64,000 bases of DNA from Macrobrachium rosenbergii (Eukaryota > Arthropoda > Malacostraca > Decapoda > Palaemonidae). The DNA lies in the NCBI RefSeq assembly GCF_040412425.1, contig NC_089756.1:8491226-8555225 (forward strand), read 5' to 3'. Shown here one piece after another: positions 1 to 11,122 of this stretch; the stretch's first letter is position 1; each line of letters opens with the position of its first letter. The notes under the pieces are model-generated. The model was not told the DNA's origin. It saw nothing but the letters and a program-made list of their open reading frames with translations, and made no database searches. Made by a program: the position numbers and the translations under genes.

Positions 1-665
<665 letters not shown>

Positions 666-676
666 TTCCCCCACCC
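666..676 (-). other. Polypurine tract of element A
   Basis: On the minus strand GGGTGGGGGAA directly abuts the 3' LTR start (TGTT). Position and composition fit the plus-strand DNA primer site of an LTR retrotransposon. Confidence 0.65.
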
Positions 677-779
677 ATGCCTTGAACTCCGCGGCTCACT
701 CCTCTGCCCATGCTGAATCTTCACTTGTACGGTCTTAAACACTGGCCACTTCACTATTCAGCAATTATCGGAGACTGCT

Positions 780-1270
780 ACGTCGTTGGTAACAAGCACT
801 TTCCTTTCAGTATAAAAGGTTTGAGATTTGTCAGCAGCCCCGGACAGAGAATCTGCAATAACATTTTCTTTGCCCGCAATATGGTGCATATTAAGATTGA
901 ATGGTTGTAAAAATAAAGAACATCTTAAAATTATCTTTCTGTTATGCTTACGTTTGTTGATAAAGGTTAATGGGTTATTATCAGTATATACGTCATATCA
1001 AAACTACTGTGAAGCAAATATATTTCAAAACGCAATAAACTCAAAATTAGACTTTAGGCTTCTTTTTCAACAATACTGTAATTTAACTGGTGCCTACTGT
1101 ATTTCTTTGAAAAGTACACTACAGGGAGTAAAATACCGTTATGTTCCTGTAACAATACACTGCCTGCTCTACTTCACTGAAGTTAACCTGTAACTTGAAT
1201 GGGAGATTAAAATTTGGCGATTTTAAGACAGGTTTAGAGATTAACATCAATTTAAATTTAAAAGGCATCA
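780..1270 (-). pseudogene. RNase H domain remnant, element A
   Basis: The minus strand reads YTDNNPLTFINK near 971-987, equivalent to the TDxxPL motif of gypsy RNase H, followed about 30 residues later by HHIAGKENVIADSLS near 846-890, equivalent to the HxxGxxNxxADxLS block with the last catalytic Asp. The domain lies between RT and the polypurine tract, so RNase H is the last pol domain. The stretch between these motifs is open; the N-terminal half is poorly preserved. Confidence 0.75.
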
Positions 1271-2016
1271 TCACATTCTTTTGACCGAACAAATTTTGAG
1301 TCCCTTTTCAACAACTCTGCTAATGGATAGCCTACGTCTGAAAGTTTTTTTACAAAACTTTCTGTAAAAAAACTTTCTGTAATATCCCACCGTCCCTAAA
1401 AATTGCATCACTCCACATTTAAATGAAGGGAGGGCCAAATTCTTCATGACCTCAATATGACTGTTAACAGGTTTCACTTGGCCACTTCCAATTTCATGTC
1501 CTAATTACTGAACTTTAGTTAGTTCTTCCAAATCCACATTTTGCAAGATTAACCGTAACATTAAATTCTAATGACAGTTTAAAAACTTCATTCACTTTAT
1601 TCATACGATTTTCCCAAGTCTCTCCAACTATGATAATGTCATCTAAAATAAACAAATACACCTTCTAAATCGTTTAAGATCAAATTCATCTGACGCTGGA
1701 ATGCGAGAGGTGCATTACATAAGCCAAATGGCATTACCTTATAACTTTAAAGACCATGAGGTGTAACAAAAGCTGCAATATTCCTGTTGTTTCTGTCTAA
1801 CTCAATTTGATAGTATCTTTTCAATAAATCTATTATACTTAAATAAGGATACTTTGCTACACTATCTATTATATCTTCTACTCTGGGCATAGGATACGAA
1901 TCTTTAATGGTTACGTTATTTACCTTGCTATAGTCTCTACACACTCTTGCACTCCCGTCAGGTTTGTCAACCAGAATACATGGGCTTGTACATTCACTAT
2001 GGATTTCCTCTGCTCC
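1271..2016 (-). pseudogene. Reverse transcriptase remnant (fingers/palm), element A
   Basis: The minus strand encodes ECTSPCILVDKPDG and RVCRDYSKVNN (fingers), YPYLSIIDLLKRYYQIELD (first catalytic Asp block), MPFGLCNAPLAFQRQM, then LDDIIIVGE around 1630-1650 (catalytic YxDD block, one base out of frame) and QFLGTVGYYRKF at the RT/RNase H junction. A short duplication at about 1345-1385 repeats YRKF. The sequence is split from its upstream linker by the insertion at 2019-3859, and several stops and frameshifts are present. Confidence 0.85.
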
Positions 2017-2363
2017 TAAGGGATTCAGAGCCGATGAAACACGGTTTTTCGGCAACACCTTTTTATCAAAGTATCGGGTGAAGGTGAAAGTTGGCAAGGG
2101 TATATTTTATAACCCTACCTAATTTTGCAAGTATTATTTGGTACCTAAGTTCAATAGTTCTGGTACTCATCAGAGTAAATGATTCCTATGCCAGAGCCAT
2201 CAAAATCGCAGGAAAGGGTTTTGAACACAATAGAGACGTTAACCTATGACGTCATGAGGCTTCACCCACAGTGAATAAAAGTTTACATACGGGGAAAACG
2301 TCTCTTCAATGTGGCAAGAAAGGATTCATCATCGTCCCCTTGGCTGCATCACCATTCTCAATA

Positions 2364-2364
<1 letters not shown>

Positions 2365-2442
<78 letters not shown>
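2365..2442. repeat. (ATT)n microsatellite
   Basis: About 25 uninterrupted TTA/ATT units within the TIR element at 2019-3859. Confidence 0.95.
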
Positions 2443-3075
2443 TTGCGGTTTCATCGCAACTTCCACAGCAGTTGTTGTTAGCTTGGAATTCTTCCATTTT
2501 CTTGATATTCGTATTGTTTCTGCTTTACAAATAATTTAATGTATGTAATTCATCCATATAATGAACCAGCCTATGGCTCAATTGCTAGATCTACATTTAT
2601 TCAGGGTGGGAATACAAAAAGACAATCCGTTTTGTTTCACCTCAGGTTACGACATTATAGCCTTCTATTTAGAGCAAGTCAGGAGCGGTCACTAGAAGTA
2701 GAATTCAAATGAAAAGAAATGATACCTCATTTCCCTCAATTATTAGAGGTGTAAAGGTCAACGCCACTGTTTTATTTCTGTTAATGTAACCCATTGCTGT
2801 ATTTCTTTGGTTTTTTATTTATACCATAAAGAGCCCTAAACAGCGCTCGTATACTCGCTGCAAATAAAAGGAAATGGTAGGAGTCGAAATTTTGAGGGCA
2901 AGCTATTATTTACCTACTTAATGTCAATCAAATGTAACACGATTTATACCGATATGCATGGACAGAAAAATATATTGAAATCAGTTTGAATGAGGAACAC
3001 ATTGTTATAATCACTGTTTTAATAAATATGTTTTAGATATAAAAAATAAAACATCTAACACTATACATAATTTAT

Positions 3076-3312
3076 TTACAAAATGTCTTCATTGTCACTC
3101 TCGAGGAAGAAGTCATCATCCCCATCCTCATCGTCGCTAGCGATGATGTCGATGATGACTGGTTCCACGCTCTCATGGATATCGTCAGACTTCCAGTACC
3201 CCTCCTCAAAATGACGGGATTGTCTCAAGACCAAATCTCCTATGCAGGCAGGTGAACTGCCGTAAAGAAAACGAAAAAAGGGACCTTGAGCAGGTACCCC
3301 TAAGATACGTCA
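3076..3312 (-). pseudogene. C-terminal ORF remnant with acidic tail, inside the TIR element
   Basis: The minus strand has an open stretch of about 78 codons ending at TAA (3076-3078). Its last third is strongly acidic (ASDDEDGDDDFFLESDNED). Upstream is GDLVLRQSRHFEEGYW; the frame closes at a TGA near 3313. I do not recognise the family. An acidic C-terminus just inside a TIR could be the tail of this element's own decayed transposase or an unrelated passenger. Confidence 0.4.
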
Positions 3313-3861
3313 TTGCCTACGTAGTTATCCCAGGTGGAAGGCGACTCCACCCAATTGGGTAGACCTTGTCTCTCTTGGCCTTGGATTGTCTAACAGCTCC
3401 TGCCCACACTTCTGGGGTGGCCAAGTAACTATTACCCACTATAGAAAAAATTACCAATTCACGCTATAATAAATCTTGCCACGGGTCTTCTTGCTTGTAT
3501 GCAAAGTGCAACCACAGGGACAATTTCATATCCTGCTGGCCATTATCGAATTTGTTGAAGCCTAGACTGTGTAAGCATTAGTGAATTACTGCCTACCTGG
3601 TGGATGGGCGGAGCCTCATGACATCATATATTTACATCATTAATGGTTTTAGGATCCTTCTCTGTAATTTTCTCAGTTCCGGCATCAGCGACTTCATTTT
3701 ACTCTATAAATATCAGAACTATCGAACTTAGGAACTAAATAATACTTGCAAAAATTAGGTAGAGTTATAAAATATACACTTCCTAACTTTCACCTTTATC
3801 CAATACTTTGGTAAAAAAGGTGTTGCTGAAAAACCTTGTTTCATCGGCTCTGAATCCCTTA

Positions 3862-4239
3862 GTAGTCCATGTTTCAATAAGTAAAATAATCCACTTCACA
3901 TTTTAACTGGCGTTGTTGCTTAGGTGACATTCTGTATGGACGTCGACGTGTTGGAGTTTCATTTCTCAACCTGATTTTATATTCAACTCCTTTTATCCTT
4001 TTAGGATGGTCTGAAAACAGATCTGAAAAGTTTTTAATTAGCCCTTTAAAATCATGCTGCTGTTCATCAGATAAATGCAAACATAATTTTCCAAATTTTT
4101 CTTCACCACTTAAATATTCTGTATTTTTCATCCTAACTTCAATCTCCCCTTCAACATACCTATTACTGTTATCCTCTTTTGCCATTGACAATAAACCACT
4201 GGACTCATTATATGCCTTTAAACGGTTTATATGGAACAT
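3862..4239 (-). pseudogene. Integrase tail / pre-RT linker, element A
   Basis: A minus-strand frame of 121 codons begins MFHINRLKAY, matching the HVNMLKPY-type end of the integrase C-terminal region in Gmr1-like polyproteins. It continues through an acidic linker to FSDLFSDHPKRIKGVEYKI and RRRPYRMSPKQQRQL, the segment that leads into RT. Because both lie in one uninterrupted frame, this piece is the direct evidence that integrase precedes RT. It is broken at its C-terminal end by a frameshift next to the insertion at 3861. Confidence 0.85.
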
Positions 4240-4544
4240 TTTTACTTTCCTCCATCCCGCCGGAAACTGAATACGGTATTTAACATCACTTACTTTTTTC
4301 CTTCACTATGCATGGTCATACATATTCCTGGTTAAAAACCTTAACAGGTGTAGGGAGATACACTAGAACCTTATCACCTACATTGAGGTCACGTTTTACA
4401 ACCGTTTTGTCAAGTTTCTTTTCATCTCTTCTTGTGCTTCTTTGAGATTTTCATTTGCCACTTCCCATATTTTCTTAATTTTTTCTTTCATTTCTTGTAA
4501 TGTGATAGATTCCTTTTCATCTGAAATCAAATTATTTTTTACCA
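4240..4544 (-). pseudogene. Integrase C-terminal region, element A
   Basis: The minus strand reads MEVVKNNLISDE, an amphipathic Lys/Glu-rich stretch (KIKKIWEVANENLKEAQEEM), then a basic/hydrophobic segment up to the HINRLKAY end at 4239. This resembles the region downstream of the integrase core. It is separated from the core at 6195-6860 by the SINE and the mariner. A stop interrupts the frame near 4396. Confidence 0.7.
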
Positions 4545-4562
4545 CTTCCATAGGTGACCTTA

Positions 4563-4838
4563 GTTCCTCATTGGGAGGATGGTTTCCGTTCTCAGCTAGC
4601 ACTCTGATGGCCGCGCATTAGAATCTCCGACCGGCCAATGAGGAATAAGAGGAATTTATTTCGGGTGATAGGAATTAATTTCTCACTATAATGTGGTTCC
4701 GATTCCACAATGAGCTGTAGGTCCCTTTGCTAGGTAACCAATTGGTTCTTGGCCACATAAAATAAATCTAATCCTTCAGACCAGCCCTAGGAGAGCTGTT
4801 AATCAGCTCAGTGGTCTGGTTAAACTAAGGTATGCTAA
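4563..4838 (+). mobile_element. tRNA-derived SINE, copy 1
   Basis: About 276 bp collinear with 37538-37812. The two copies share GTTCYTCATTGG at the start, a Pol III-like head, CACAATRAGYTGTAGGTCC in the body and GTCTGGTTAAACTAAG at the end. Copy 1 is flanked by an imperfect 18-19 bp duplication, ACTTC(C)ATAGGTGACCTTA at 4544-4562 and 4839-4856, which supports target-primed insertion. The B box is degenerate here (ATTAGAATCTCC) but good in copy 2. The target is the integrase of element A. Confidence 0.8.
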
Positions 4839-4869
4839 ACTTCATAGGTGACCTTACTTGATGAACATA

Positions 4870-6192
4870 TGAGGTCTGTTCAAAAAATATGTGGACTGTT
4901 TGAACTGCACGGCTCCAGCTGGTTCCAAGGGAATCCGCTTGGTGTCGCTAGGTTTGCACAGATCAGCTGATTACGACGCCATTTCCCGATTGAAGATATC
5001 TTCATTTGTGTATTAGCTACGTGGTTTCTAATGAAGTGCAATTTTTTCGTTTGGCGGATTTCAGAATGAATGACGTGAAGGAGCAACAACTTGCTGTGAA
5101 ATTTTGTGCTGAACTTGGAAAATCTGCGAGTGAAACTTTTGCTATGCTTAACATAGCTTACGGCGATGTTGCTAAGAAGCATACGGCATCTTTCAAGTGG
5201 CATGAGCGTTTTAAGGATGGTCGACAGTTCATTGAAGATGATGAGCGTCCTGGACGTCCTTCCACGTCAACCGATGACCCACACGTCAACAAAATCAACA
5301 CCCTGGTGCGGGCAAATCGACGTCTGACTGTCAGGGAGCTTGCTGAAGAGTGTGGGATATCAGTTGGATCTTGTTACGAAATTTTAACAAAAAGACTGAA
5401 GATGTATTGCGTTGCTGCAAAACTTGTGCCATGCCTGATGACAGTTGAACAAAAAGTCCATCGCATCCAGGTTTGTCAGGAACTGCTTGATCATTCAGAA
5501 GAACATGAAAACTTCTTGTCCAGGATCATAACAGGTGATGAATCGTGGGTTTATGGTTTAGAAATTGAAATGAAGGTGCAATCGTCCCAGTGGATGGGTG
5601 AAACATCCCCAAGACCCAAAAAAGCTAGCCAAGTTCGATCCAAGGTCAAGGTGATGCTGACAGTTTTCTTCGATGCTAAGGGTGTTGTTCACCACGAGTA
5701 CCTCCCCGAAGGCTCCACAGTGAACCAGACTTACTACATTGAAGTTCTGAAACGTCCGAGGGACGCCATCCGTCACAAAAGGCCAGAAATGTGGAGGAGT
5801 GGTGACTGGTTTTTCCATCATGACAACGCTCCAGCCCATTCAGCCCTCAGAACTCGTGAGTTTTTGGCCAAACACTCGATCACTGTTCTTCTCCACCCCC
5901 CCTACTCACCTGACCTTGCTCCTTGCGATTTTTTCTTGTTCCCCAAATTCAAAAGACCCTTGAAAAGAGGAAGATTTGAGACCATTCCCGAGATTACGGC
6001 AAATGCGACGATGGAGCTGAAGGACATTACAAAAGAAGCGTACCAGGACTGTTTCAACAAATGGAAACACCGCTGAGTTAAGTGCGTGCGTTGGGGAGGA
6101 GAGTACTTTCAAGGGGACCCAGATCTGTAACTTCTAAATAAAGTTTATTTTGCTTTATGACGTCAGTCCGCGTATTTTTTTAACTGACCTCG
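4870..6192 (+). mobile_element. mariner transposon (DD34D), inserted in integrase of element A
   Basis: The ends are inverted copies: GAGGTCTGTTCAAAAAATAT at 4871 and its counterpart read from 6191 on the other strand match at about 24 of 28 positions. TA dinucleotides flank both ends (4868-4869, 6193-6194). The length of about 1.32 kb is normal for mariner. It carries one transposase frame. Removing it together with the nearby SINE rejoins integrase sequence, so it is younger than element A. Confidence 0.93.
5066..6076 (+). CDS. mariner transposase, lacking about 17 C-terminal residues
   Basis: The 336-codon frame starts at the ATG giving MNDVKEQQLAVKFC; an upstream in-frame ATG at 5006 would add 20 residues that do not look like mariner. 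The N-terminal helix-turn-helix includes SFKWHERFKDGR and RPGRPST, and RLTVRELAEECGISVGS is the second DNA-binding motif. The catalytic triad is visible: TGDESW, HHDNAPAH and PYSPDLAPCDFFLFP, with 34 residues between the second and third Asp. The frame stops at TGA (6074-6076) where family members usually have Trp; the same frame stays open to a TAA at 6128-6130 and includes GGEYFQGD, typical of the real C-terminus. So this is probably an inactivated copy with one nonsense change. Confidence 0.92.
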   Translation: MNDVKEQQLAVKFCAELGKSASETFAMLNIAYGDVAKKHTASFKWHERFKDGRQFIEDDERPGRPSTSTDDPHVNKINTLVRANRRLTVRELAEECGISVGSCYEILTKRLKMYCVAAKLVPCLMTVEQKVHRIQVCQELLDHSEEHENFLSRIITGDESWVYGLEIEMKVQSSQWMGETSPRPKKASQVRSKVKVMLTVFFDAKGVVHHEYLPEGSTVNQTYYIEVLKRPRDAIRHKRPEMWRSGDWFFHHDNAPAHSALRTREFLAKHSITVLLHPPYSPDLAPCDFFLFPKFKRPLKRGRFETIPEITANATMELKDITKEAYQDCFNKWKHR

Positions 6193-6194
6193 TA

Positions 6195-6860
6195 TACTAA
6201 CTGAAAAAGAGAATAACCCAAGGATGAATGCATGCTATCACAAATGGCAAATAGCAAGATTGGTATGTAGACATCCCATTCCTTTTCATTTTCACAACAG
6301 TATGTTCTGAGTATTGTTTTGAAGGTTCGATGAAATCTTTCAACAACTCCTTGGCTCTGTGGGTGGTAAGAAGATGATAAGCAATGCTTGATATTATGAC
6401 TGGCTAAAAATGAGGTAAACTTTCTGCAAGTAAAGTTAGTTCCTTGTTCTGTCTGAACTTCTTTGGGCAAACCTACAAGTGAGAAGAACTTGTTAAGAAA
6501 TTCAATTTTATCAGCACTTAAGTTCTTAAAGGAATGGCCTACGGAAATCTGGTAGCATTACACATAATTGTCAGCAAGTACTCATTACCTTTGCTAGATC
6601 TAGGAAGGGGTTCCACACCATCTAAAACCAATTTTTCTAAAGGTTCTCCTGGAACCTCAATGGGTTGTAATGGCATCACCTTAGGGTCATATTGAGCTTT
6701 ACCTACTTATTGGCATAAATCACAATTTTTACAGTACTCACTACAATCTTTGTGCATCTTAGGCCAATAAAAATAGCTTACTAATTCCTCACCATTAACA
6801 TTCCTACTCTTAAACTTTCTCATCAGGATCCCATCCTTTAAAAAACAGCATTTACCTTCC
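6195..6860 (-). pseudogene. Integrase core, element A
   Basis: The minus strand carries a zinc-binding remnant (HKDCSEYCKNCDLCQ near 6715-6765), LVLDGVEPL with the first catalytic Asp, NEYLLTIMCNATRFP, then VQTEQGTNFTCRKF where the second catalytic Asp is replaced by Glu, and HPQSQGVVERFHRTFK with the catalytic Glu. It ends at GYSLFQLVY, where the mariner is inserted. A stop interrupts the frame after NATRFP. Position right after protease and before RT defines the unusual gene order of element A. Confidence 0.85.
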
Positions 6861-6959
6861 TTCTTTATATCGTTTACATCAACAATACCTTCTTAATACC
6901 TTCAAATCGTTATCTTCTAGTTGACATTTAACAAACTCTTCTTTATTCACTCTCAGCAT

Positions 6960-7460
6960 TTACAAAGGAATACTGACTTTACTTACTGTCAGGGATTCAT
7001 GATTATCATTAAACAAGATCTGTAAATCCAAACCTTCATCTTCATCCTTTACCTTTCCTTTGCCCACTTTGCTTCTTGTAGTAACTGCACAAGCAGGGAA
7101 TAGATTTGGAAAGTTACATACAACTGCAGTAATAGAGGAAGAATTAAATGGATTTTCTGTCGAAACTGGATTACCACAACCAAAAACGTTGTCTCCACAT
7201 ACATCATTTCCCATAATTAACTATACACCTGACACTGGAGATTTCACTCACCAAAGCTTGCTTCTACCAACAGAGCTGAAAATTCAGGTCCAAACCGACG
7301 CAGAAGTACATACTGTACTCCCCAGTAGCATTCCACTGGTCACATATCTCTCTTACCATTACAGACTGTACTGCTCCTGTGTCTCTTAACCACCTATCTA
7401 TTTTTCTCAACACCAGGGATGTGCAACCAACCATCTTCCATAAATAGGTCAAATAATTCA
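6960..7460 (-). pseudogene. Aspartic protease region, element A
   Basis: The minus strand reads RWLRDTGAVQSVMV at about 7354-7395; DTGA is the aspartic protease active site. The piece at 6960-7214 (MGNDVCGDNVFG, then NLFPACAVTTRSK) resembles the segment that follows protease in this gypsy group, where a LGNDxAG block and a CAVTR block occur. The two parts are in different frames, so the gene is broken. Confidence 0.75.
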
Positions 7461-7699
7461 GTAACTTGGGATGTAGGCTTCACTTCAGGTAGTCCAACTC
7501 CATTTGCTTTTACATTAGTCTCTATACAACCAACATTACCACCATTATTAACCATTTTAACATCTTTGTCACCTATTTCATAAACAGTATTTTCAACATC
7601 TATAGTATATAAATTATTACTGTGAATGCTATCTTTACAGCTGAGCTGGCCTAAGGGGAGCCGCAAGCAAACAAGGACTTCTGTCACCACTTATCATTG

Positions 7700-9021
7700 T
7701 GTTATTTAATAAAGCAATGGCATTTTCGTTTTTGTGATCATCCTTCTTCAAAGGTATGTTTATCTTTAACTTGATTTACCACTTGAACTGGACAGTTTTC
7801 TGTGAGGTGAGGATAACTCTTACTCATTTGTCCTATTTTGCCATAACTAAAACATCTCTTAAAACTTTCACCTACTGTCTGATAACGAGGGCTATACTGA
7901 TCACTTCCGCTGGAAACTGCTTTACCAGAACTAACACTAGGACCAGAACTCTTTTGACCTGCCCCTCCAAATACCTCTATTAAAGGATCTGTCATAAAAT
8001 CTACAAGATGATAACTGTGAACTCGTAATCTTACCTTGTGTCTTGTAATTTTGACGTTCTGCCCAAATTCTGCTCCTTCCAATTTTACGAGCAACATCAG
8101 TACAATACAGCATGTGGGTTAACGCATAGTTATCAGACAATTTAGTGGCTTCATCACATTCATCCAAATAAGTTTTAATCTTTGGATGGATACTATCCTT
8201 AAATTGCTCAAGCAAAGGTAATTTCCCTCGCATGTTCCATATGAGTGTGACAGTCTCTTTTTACCCAACTTCTAAACTTCTCTCTATTCCTCTCTGGCAC
8301 CCACTCATAAACTTTCAACTTCAGATCTGACTTTCTCATAATCCTTAGAATCATCTAAAGACAAGACAGCAAACACTTCTCTAGCCTTTCCTCTAAAGGA
8401 GGTTAGAACCAATGTGCTCCATGACGTTCTCGGCCATTCATGTTGTTCTGCTACTTTTTACTGCATAGTCTACTTGAAAAGTCTTGGGTACTTCTTTAGA
8501 CTTTCCTTCTACTTCAAGTTTCTTTAAGTCTAATTCCATCTTTTTTTGGTCAGTTTCTAACCTAATTATTTCTAATTGAACCTTCATCTGTTCTACACTC
8601 ACCCTTCATAACCAAGTTTTGTCTTAACTTTGCTGTTTGGTTTCCCTTTGCTTGATTTTGTCCGTTCACTTTTGGATTTGGCACCTTCATTTTTTCCCTC
8701 TTCACTTTCTTCACTTGAACTTTTCTCACTATTATCCTCACCACTACTATTACCACAAGAATTTAGCTCGCTATTAACTTTTTTCTCGTCCAAATTCATC
8801 AGTAACAACCCTTCCTTATCAGACAAAATACCTTGGTTCATTAGCGCATCACATACATTATTTATTATTTGTTGCTTCTTTGCAGATTCAGATACTTCTA
8901 CTCTATAGTATCTAGCGAGAACGATCCAGTCTATTTTATTTATATTTTCCAATCTTTCACTACTAGGATTACTTATGAAATCTTGCAAATCAAACATCTT
9001 TAATAATCTGACCAAAATCAC
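7700..9021 (-). pseudogene. gag remnant, element A
   Basis: Starts on the minus strand at about 9021 (MFDLQDFISNPSSERLENI), followed by a SAP/SCAN-like helical region (DWIVLARYYRVEVSES) and a Lys/Glu/Ser-rich low-complexity stretch. Further on, LPLLEQFKDSIHPKIKTYL and LSDNYALTHM (7937-8233) resemble the capsid-like region of invertebrate gypsy gag. Near 7800-7860, CFSYGKIGQMSKSYP looks like a CCHC zinc knuckle that has lost its second Cys, His and last Cys. Several frameshifts are present. Confidence 0.75.
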
Positions 9022-9131
9022 AACAGAAAAACAAACAACACTATAGCACTATCACTACTTATCACAACTCTCCCCTCTAGATACAGGGAAATAAAAAAAA
9101 ATATCAATGGAGTTAGGGATAAGTTCCGGTT

Positions 9132-9149
9132 ACGTTCGACAGGCCCCAT
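9132..9149 (-). other. Primer binding site of element A
   Basis: On the minus strand TGGGGCCTGTCGAACG directly follows the end of the 5' LTR (ending AACA at 9150). TGG next to the LTR is the usual start of a tRNA primer site. The primer tRNA was not identified. Confidence 0.6.
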
Positions 9150-9697
9150 GTTATATAAAACAATAAAGAAAAATTATGTATGTAAGAGATCGTAAATGGA
9201 AACTGAGTAAAAATTCGCATTAAAATTTAAAATACTTTAATCAAAATAAGTAGGCACCAATACAGACCAAAACCAGAATGAAAAACAGTTACTGATGAAG
9301 TACACAAAAGCAACGACCCACCGTACAGCATTTCTTCATAAATTACCTATCAACAATTACTACAACATTTCTTATGGCACGATACCCAAGTCACCAAGCA
9401 TTAAATTAATATAAACCTTAAGCACCCAAAAATCTAGAGGCAACCACAGTTACATCGCACAAGAAAACCTCTTAATTGCCAAACAATCATTTTGGGTCTT
9501 TATATACCAGTGACTTACAAGATTTACAGGGACTAAATATAAAACCTCCTTTTTATTTCGTTACACAATCCTTGGCGACTGCCACCTGACGTCCAGCGTT
9601 ACTGCCATCTGTCGTTGAACGTTACAGTTATTTCATACCTTAAAATATCCCTTCTCTCAACTTTTATATATTATATTATATATATACTCGTACATAC

Positions 9698-9771
<74 letters not shown>

Positions 9772-9775
9772 CTAT
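9150..9775 (-). repeat. 5' LTR of element A
   Basis: Begins TGTTATATAAAACAATAAAG and matches 1-450 with roughly 93-95% identity by eye. It runs into a (TA)n tract at 9711-9769, after which the expected end (ATTCCTTAACA, present at 655-665) is missing. The outer end of this LTR therefore seems to have been lost or replaced through the microsatellite. Confidence 0.8.
9711..9769. repeat. (TA)n microsatellite in 5' LTR of element A
   Basis: About 30 TA units, preceded by (CATA) units at 9692-9710. Confidence 0.95.
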
Positions 9776-10445
9776 ATACGTATTTGCCTTTGATACTTGC
9801 TTGATTTTGGGCAGCAACGGATAATCACAGGGAGTTCTTTACATTATCAAGAAATCTACTGTATTTTATTAAAACATCTGACTAGATAGACTGATTAAGG
9901 CAACTCCGCAGATGAATAAACCAAAGAAGTACTGTTGGCTTAGGGCCATCTTCATGTGAGGGAAGATTATGTAAACTCAAGGGTTCTCATAATTAATTAT
10001 ATTTACATAATAACCATACATCAGAAGAATAAAGAATGAAGAATTACAGGGCAGGTACTAACAGGGTCCTGCTAGATGAATGAATTTTACACAGGAGAAA
10101 TATTGTACACCGATGATGTCCTCATAACAGGGACATCGCAGAGGGGTAGATTAATGGGTGGCATAAGGCCACTGCACATGGGGTAGAGCCGCGAGTGGTT
10201 GAACAGCCCAGGCCAATCTGCAAGAGATGCAGGACGGTTACTTGCAAGAATAATACGACGCTCACAGGGAACTGAGGGAATGCACAAATGGTGCCAAATC
10301 ACTCAGTTCAACACTAAATGCATAATTATGTTAACACTTGATGCTTCAACACAAATTATTGAAGGTGATCACACAATGGAAATAGAAAATAAATCAGAGA
10401 AATAACAGGATTGTGACTGACTAAGAAACCTTATTCTGATATATT

Positions 10446-10643
10446 ACCTTCGTCGAGATGATGTCCTCGTCCAATAGGGGCGCCAGCGCTGGAGGGAGGG
10501 AAATGAAGGGGTGCCACTACTCATCTGAACCTCAAGGTCGAACACGTTGGGGAGTACAAGGGACAGGCAGAAATAAGGACATCTGTCCTTGATGGAGTTC
10601 TGAGCACTTCTCTCTCTGACTGCTGTTTCACGGTCCATTTATA
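10446..10643 (-). promoter_or_regulatory. Candidate TATA/initiator promoter with splice-donor-like end
   Basis: On the minus strand TATAAAT (10637-10643) is followed about 25 nt later by TCAGAG (initiator-like, 10617-10619). A run without a clear feature then ends at CGACGAAG/GTAATAT, a good 5' splice-site match at 10447/10446. This could be an unidentified LTR or a host first exon; chance occurrence is quite possible. Confidence 0.25.
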
Positions 10644-11042
10644 ACCTTGGGGGAATTACGCCTGGGCATCATCGTAGATGGCGTAGAAGTCAATCTCCAC
10701 CTTGTGTTCTATAGCATTATGCACGTGGGGCATTCCCGAGTAGCAGGGCGGCCAGACTTTCTCTTTTTTTTGGGGGGGGCTCCTCCCCTTCCGGTCGTCC
10801 GGTGCTGGTGAGGAATTTGCATCTTCAGAGGCCACACCTAGAAATTAGAATCTTAGGCAATCATTTTGAACAGAGAGAGGGGTAAGGCTTACCCATATAG
10901 GGAAAGGAGGCAACTGGTGAAGGGGAGAATAAAACTCACAGTTCTTTTATTTAAGAAATTATCAAAATTAATTTTATTCCTTTATCTGCTATGTTATGGT
11001 AAAAAGCTGGTGAGGTTGTTTGGAAAGAAGTTTCCTTCAGTA

Positions 11043-11045
<3 letters not shown>

Positions 11046-11119
<74 letters not shown>
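11046..11119. repeat. (TA)n microsatellite
   Basis: About 37 uninterrupted TA units. Confidence 0.95.

Positions 11120-11122
<3 letters not shown>

Larger units (their letters stand above)
2019..3859. mobile_element. Long-TIR DNA element with TA duplication, inserted in RT of element A
   Basis: The ends are inverted copies: AGGGATTCAGAGCCGATGAA at 2019 reappears reverse-complemented at 3859. The match continues for about 150 bp with scattered differences and weakly to about 250 bp. TA flanks both ends (2017-2018, 3860-3861), and removing the insert rejoins gypsy RT sequence. No transposase catalytic motif was recognised inside. It could be a Tc1/mariner-superfamily derivative or a foldback/MITE-like non-autonomous element. 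Confidence 0.75.

Noticed and set aside
2271..2539. Poly-Tyr and poly-Leu frames over the ATT repeat
   Set aside because: Product of the microsatellite inside a transposon.
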